From the NCBI GenBank assembly GCA_018066175.1, contig JAGHRV010000044.1:1-58305 (forward strand): DNA of 58,305 nt, written 5' to 3'. The position numbers and the translations under genes were made by a program. The notes under the pieces are model-generated. The model had not been told where the DNA came from. It saw nothing but the letters and a program-made list of their open reading frames with translations, and ran no database searches. This stretch comes from Candidatus Colicola equi. Its GTDB lineage: Bacteria > Bacteroidota > Bacteroidia > Bacteroidales > Paludibacteraceae. Positions 55,083-58,305 of this stretch are shown one piece after another (position 1 is the stretch's first letter; the number at the start of each line of letters is the position of its first letter).

Positions 55083-55840
55083 CTGCCGTCAGGTGCCATC
55101 TGGGCGTACGTCCATAATTTGAACATATCACCTAATATAATTACGCGCGACGCGCGTGAAGTCATCAAATCTAATTCGATATGTCGGTGCCCGAAGATAT
55201 AGTAATCACAATGTTGCTTGAGCTCTTGGTCCTTGGCAAACATCACCAACTCTTCCTTATCTTCTCCTTTGTACGGACAGGGGTTCGCGAACTCTTTGAG
55301 GCGGCTGCGGCGGGCCCATTCGTAACCGAATCCGTTGCCTATACATGGAGGAATAAGTCGGAAGATGAACTGCGGAACGGGGTGGTGGAAGAAAGCACGC
55401 AGCCGCATAAACGACCGAATGCGTTTTTGCATTCTTTCATCTACGCGAGCGGTGTAGTTATCCGGCACCAATCCGTCTCCGTGGGCCAAGTAAACACGCT
55501 TGCCGTTAATCTCCGTCACGCAAGGCTCTTTATGCACAATAACGCCGGTTCGTTTGGCTAACCAACCAAAGGTCCATATGTCGTGGTTCCCGATGAAATA
55601 ATGCACCTCAATGCCTTTGTTTGTCAAGGATTGCAGGCAGTCCAAAAGAGGAGCGAACTGCTTTTTATCTTGATGCCCCCAGATATACTCGTACCAAAAG
55701 TCAAATATATCTCCGAGCAGATAAATAGCAGTCGCATCTTGTCCCATTTGGGTTAATAACCCTACTACACGCTGTTGATGTGCAGCATTGTCTTCAATTG
55801 CTTTTGAACCCAGGTGGGCATCACTTAAGAAATAAACCAT
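55058..55840 (-). CDS. lpxH: UDP-2,3-diacylglucosamine diphosphatase LpxH
   Basis: A 260-residue calcineurin-like phosphoesterase of lipid A synthesis. Metal motifs: SDAHLGS, LLGDIFDFWYEY, IGNHDIWTFG, LAHGDGL and FGHRH. It removes UMP to give lipid X. The promoter at 55861-55892 rules out an upstream start, so MVYFLSD is the likely start. The last residues (ELKVES) come from the 7-bp array. Confidence 0.92.
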   Translation of the reverse strand: MVYFLSDAHLGSKAIEDNAAHQQRVVGLLTQMGQDATAIYLLGDIFDFWYEYIWGHQDKKQFAPLLDCLQSLTNKGIEVHYFIGNHDIWTFGWLAKRTGVIVHKEPCVTEINGKRVYLAHGDGLVPDNYTARVDERMQKRIRSFMRLRAFFHHPVPQFIFRLIPPCIGNGFGYEWARRSRLKEFANPCPYKGEDKEELVMFAKDQELKQHCDYYIFGHRHIELDLMTSRASRVIILGDMFKLWTYAQMAPDGSVELKVES

Positions 55841-55860
55841 ATCTTGCCCTAATTTGGGTG

Positions 55861-55892
55861 CAAAGGTACAAAGAATTTTTGAGATACGCAAA
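55861..55892 (-). promoter_or_regulatory. Bacteroidota-type promoter for lpxH
   Basis: Minus strand TTTG (55889-55892), a 20-bp spacer and TACCTTTG (55861-55868), 21 nt before the chosen lpxH ATG. The -33 box is 5 nt from the htpG stop. Confidence 0.8.
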
Positions 55893-55897
55893 TTTTT

Positions 55898-57865
55898 TTA
55901 CAAAAGCGATACACTTCGGTTCACAAAGTTAGCCAGAGCCTCACCTTTCAGTTGTCCGCTGGCGAGCAGAGCGATGTCCAACAACTGTTTCAACCGCTCG
56001 TCTTGGTCCTTCAGCGTCCAAACGGTCTTTTCTACCATCTCTTTTGCGTCTTCGTTTGCGTTCTCTTTATCGGAGTGCCCGGAGGCATTTTTCTTGACTT
56101 CCTCCATGACGGTTTCGCTGGTCATCTTGTCCATGAGTTCTTTAATCAACGGATGGGCGGTGTTGATGACTAAGTTATACTGATCCGGCATTTGTCCGTA
56201 GAAAGACATGCCTTGCTGATGGGCAGACATCTCCTTCATGCGGCGCATAAACTCGTTTTGGGTGAGGAAAACAGGCAGCGCATCTTCGGCCGTTGCTTCG
56301 CAGTTGACGAAGTAATTCAGTTTGCTATTTTCCGGCAGTACTCCTTCAAAGGCCTTGCGCATTCCTTCTTTCTGCTCTGTGGTGTAGTTGTCGTTTGCGT
56401 TGTCGTTGTCGTTCTTCTTGATGATATTCTCAATCACGTCGCTATCTACACGAACGAAACGGAGTTTCTCTTGCTTTTGTTCGGCCTGGCTCATCTGATG
56501 CACATCCAACTCGCCTGTCATCTCGAGTATGTCATAGCCTTTTTGTTTAGCACGCTCGATGTAGGTGTAATTCTGGTCCTTGTCTTGGGTGTATAGCACA
56601 ACGATATTGCCGTCTTTGTCCGTTTGGTTGGCCTTGATTTTCTCGATATAGTCTTTTTGCGTGTAATACTCGCCGTCCAAGTTCTTGAGCAGAGCAAAAT
56701 CAACGGCTTTTTCGTAGAATTTCTCGTCGGTCAGCATACCAAATTGAATGAACATTTTGATATCGTCCCATTTTTTCTCGAAGTCAGCCTTGTCGGTTTT
56801 GTACATCTCTGCCAATTTGTCAGCCACCTTCTTGGTGATGTGACTGGATATCTTCTTGACGTTATTATCACTTTGCAGGTAGCTGCGGCTGACGTTCAGC
56901 GGGATATCCGGGCTGTCGATTACGCCATGCAGCAGGGTCAGGTATTCCGGAACTATATTCTCCACTTCGTCCGTCACGAAGACTTGGTTGCAATAGAGCT
57001 GAATCTTGTTGCGATGCACATCTAAGTTGCTCTTGATCTTGGGGAAGTACAATATGCCGGTCAGGTTGAATGGATAATCCACATTCAGGTGAATATGGAA
57101 CAGCGGTTCATCCATCAGCGTGGGGTATAGCTCGTGGTAGAAGGTCTTGTAATCTTCTTCTTTGAGGTCTGCCGGTTTTTTAGTCCATGCCGGAGCGACG
57201 TTATTGATGATGTTCTCTTCGTCCAACTCAACCTCCTTGCCGTCTTTCCATTCTTTTTTCTTGCCAAAGGCAATCTCGACGGGCAGGAACTTGCAGTATT
57301 TCTTGAGCAATCCTTCGATGGTAGCGTCCTCTAAGTACTGCTCAAATTCCTTGTTGATATGCAGCACAATGTCCGTTCCACGCTCGGATTTGATGGTATC
57401 TTCCATCTCGACTTCGGTGTCGCCTGAGCAAGACCAATGAACGGCCTTGGAGTCGTCTTTATAGCTGAGGGAGAAGATTTCCACTTTATCTGCCACCATG
57501 AAGGCACTATAGAAACCTAATCCAAAGTGACCGATGATAGCTTCGGCCTGGTCTTTGTATTTATTCACGAACTCTTCTGCACCGGAGAAAGCAATCTGGT
57601 TGATGTACTTATCTACCTCCTCGGCGGTCATGCCGATACCGTGGTCTTGCACGGTAAGTGTTTTCTTTTTCTTATCTATTAGAACGCGTACACGCACGTC
57701 TCCCAAGTCCCCTTTTACGTCGCCCGAGCGGGACAGAGTTTTGAGTTTTTGGGTAGCATCTACGGCGTTGCTGATTAACTCTCTAAGAAAGATTTCATGA
57801 TCTGAATACAAGAACTTTTTAATAACAGGAAAAATGTTTTCCGATGTAACTTTAATGGTTGCCAT
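55898..57865 (-). CDS. htpG: chaperone HtpG (Hsp90)
   Basis: A 655-residue Hsp90: the GHKL ATPase domain (FLRELISNAVDAT, VQDHGIGMTAEEVDKYI, GHFGLGFYSAFMV), the middle domain with VSRSYLQSD, and the C-terminal dimerisation region. Two hydrophilic, low-complexity linkers (around DNDNANDN and HSDKENANEDAKE) are unusual but within loops. It is an ATP-driven folding helper. The leader holds the candidate heat-shock palindrome shared with grpE. Confidence 0.96.
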   Translation of the reverse strand: MATIKVTSENIFPVIKKFLYSDHEIFLRELISNAVDATQKLKTLSRSGDVKGDLGDVRVRVLIDKKKKTLTVQDHGIGMTAEEVDKYINQIAFSGAEEFVNKYKDQAEAIIGHFGLGFYSAFMVADKVEIFSLSYKDDSKAVHWSCSGDTEVEMEDTIKSERGTDIVLHINKEFEQYLEDATIEGLLKKYCKFLPVEIAFGKKKEWKDGKEVELDEENIINNVAPAWTKKPADLKEEDYKTFYHELYPTLMDEPLFHIHLNVDYPFNLTGILYFPKIKSNLDVHRNKIQLYCNQVFVTDEVENIVPEYLTLLHGVIDSPDIPLNVSRSYLQSDNNVKKISSHITKKVADKLAEMYKTDKADFEKKWDDIKMFIQFGMLTDEKFYEKAVDFALLKNLDGEYYTQKDYIEKIKANQTDKDGNIVVLYTQDKDQNYTYIERAKQKGYDILEMTGELDVHQMSQAEQKQEKLRFVRVDSDVIENIIKKNDNDNANDNYTTEQKEGMRKAFEGVLPENSKLNYFVNCEATAEDALPVFLTQNEFMRRMKEMSAHQQGMSFYGQMPDQYNLVINTAHPLIKELMDKMTSETVMEEVKKNASGHSDKENANEDAKEMVEKTVWTLKDQDERLKQLLDIALLASGQLKGEALANFVNRSVSLL

Positions 57866-57924
57866 AATATGTAATGTTTAATAATTAGCTATTTAGTTGT
57901 TCCGGAATGTCTTATACCAAAATC

Positions 57925-57957
57925 ATGCCAAAGAGTGTATGACTGACAAAATGGCAG
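57925..57957 (-). promoter_or_regulatory. candidate heat-shock control element of htpG
   Basis: On the minus strand CTGCCATTTTGTCAG (57943-57957) is followed after 12 bp by TGGCAT (57925-57930), 59 nt before the htpG ATG. The palindrome is the same as that before grpE (14 of 14 shared bases), at the same distance from its TGGCAT within 1 bp. Confidence 0.5.
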
Positions 57958-58019
57958 ACTTTGTCCTTTGTCTAATTGATAATGGGCTAATTCCTAATTG
58001 GCTCTTTTTTTCACTTTTA

Positions 58020-58051
58020 TTTGCAAATATCAAAAATTCTTTGTAATTTTG
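58020..58051 (+). promoter_or_regulatory. Bacteroidota-type promoter for the gene at the window edge
   Basis: TTTG (58020-58023), a 20-bp spacer and TAATTTTG (58044-58051), 22 nt before the ATG at 58074. Confidence 0.75.
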
Positions 58052-58073
58052 CAACGCAAAACTGCAAAAAAGA

Positions 58074-58305
58074 ATGAATATGAATACACCATTATCCGTA
58101 CAACCTATTTCAACTCCTCAATTTATTGTCAATATAGAGGATGCTTCTTTAATGAAAGAGATTCGTCATGCAATTCGTATGATTAAGGGTGTTTCGGCTG
58201 TCCGTGCTACAACATCAGCAAATAGTATTTCACCTTCTTTGTCAAGAAGAATAAATCTTGCACGTCGTGAATATAAAAACGGAGAAACCATTATTTGCCG
58301 TACTC
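58074..58305 (+). CDS. possible antitoxin-like small protein (partial, runs off the window)
   Basis: 77 codons are open from the ATG at 58074 (or 58080) to the window end. The product starts MNMNTPLSVQPISTPQF and continues with an amphipathic SLMKEIRHAIRMIKGV stretch and NGETIICRT at the edge. A similar order, with GETI followed by a threonine, is common in short Bacteroidota type II antitoxins, but no toxin is visible because the window ends. Low-certainty assignment; the coding call itself is supported by the consensus promoter. Confidence 0.5.
   Translation, partial: MNMNTPLSVQPISTPQFIVNIEDASLMKEIRHAIRMIKGVSAVRATTSANSISPSLSRRINLARREYKNGETIICRT

Noticed and set aside
57998..58186. A 62-residue open frame near the right edge
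   Set aside because: It starts before the promoter's -33 box and runs out of frame with the better frame from 58074. It looks like a chance frame.

Overview
The window looks like a chromosomal segment of a member of the order Bacteroidales (phylum Bacteroidota). The support is a SusC/SusD pair with its usual partner lipoproteins, DUF4254 and DUF4302 family genes, the Bacteroidota promoter type (TTTG, about 20 bp, TAnnTTTG) found repeatedly upstream of genes, no Shine-Dalgarno pattern, and four secreted proteins ending in one short C-terminal motif resembling type IX secretion sorting domains. The exact genus cannot be read from the sequence.

Layout. 1-460: end of an unknown upstream gene (weak), a terminator, tRNA-Arg and promoters. 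460-4034: a GTPase-impaired EF-G paralogue (EF-G2 type) followed by a secreted subtilase. 4.1-9.5 kb: a secreted EEP-family hydrolase, ssb overlapping tail-to-tail with an RlmL-type RNA methyltransferase, a HAD phosphatase, and grpE-dnaJ. 9.5-20.7 kb (plus strand, overlapping genes, probably one operon): two LTA-synthase-like transferases (one split into two ORFs), glycosyltransferases, an ATP-grasp ligase, a sugar epimerase, two EamA/ArnE-ArnF-like small membrane proteins, a WecE-type aminotransferase and a GT-C transferase. Together these resemble a polyprenyl-phosphate-linked amino-sugar pathway.

20.7-30.9 kb (minus strand): a long operon that reads mlaE, mlaF, M6 metalloprotease, xth, lptB, DUF4254, GT9, LPS kinase, GT2, GT4, O-antigen ligase. 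It joins outer-membrane lipid handling with LPS core assembly; the GT9 gene carries a slippage-prone 11-bp array. 31-40.5 kb (minus strand): a division and cell-wall cluster, rsmH-ftsL-ftsI-murE-mraY-murD-ftsW-murG. No mraZ lies before it and murC/ftsQAZ do not follow it. The 453-nt gap before rsmH holds a structured leader and 11-bp repeats. 40.9-52.1 kb (minus strand): a SusC/SusD import locus with a zinc metallohydrolase lipoprotein, a DUF4302 lipoprotein and two unknown secreted proteins.

52.3-58.3 kb: an M16 peptidase, tRNA-Leu fused closely to a lipoprotein gene, mazG, lpxH, htpG, and a truncated small gene at the window edge that may encode an antitoxin. htpG and grpE-dnaJ share a near-identical palindromic element that is a candidate heat-shock control site. 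Short tandem arrays with periods of 11 bp and 7 bp recur at unrelated loci and look like a genome habit.
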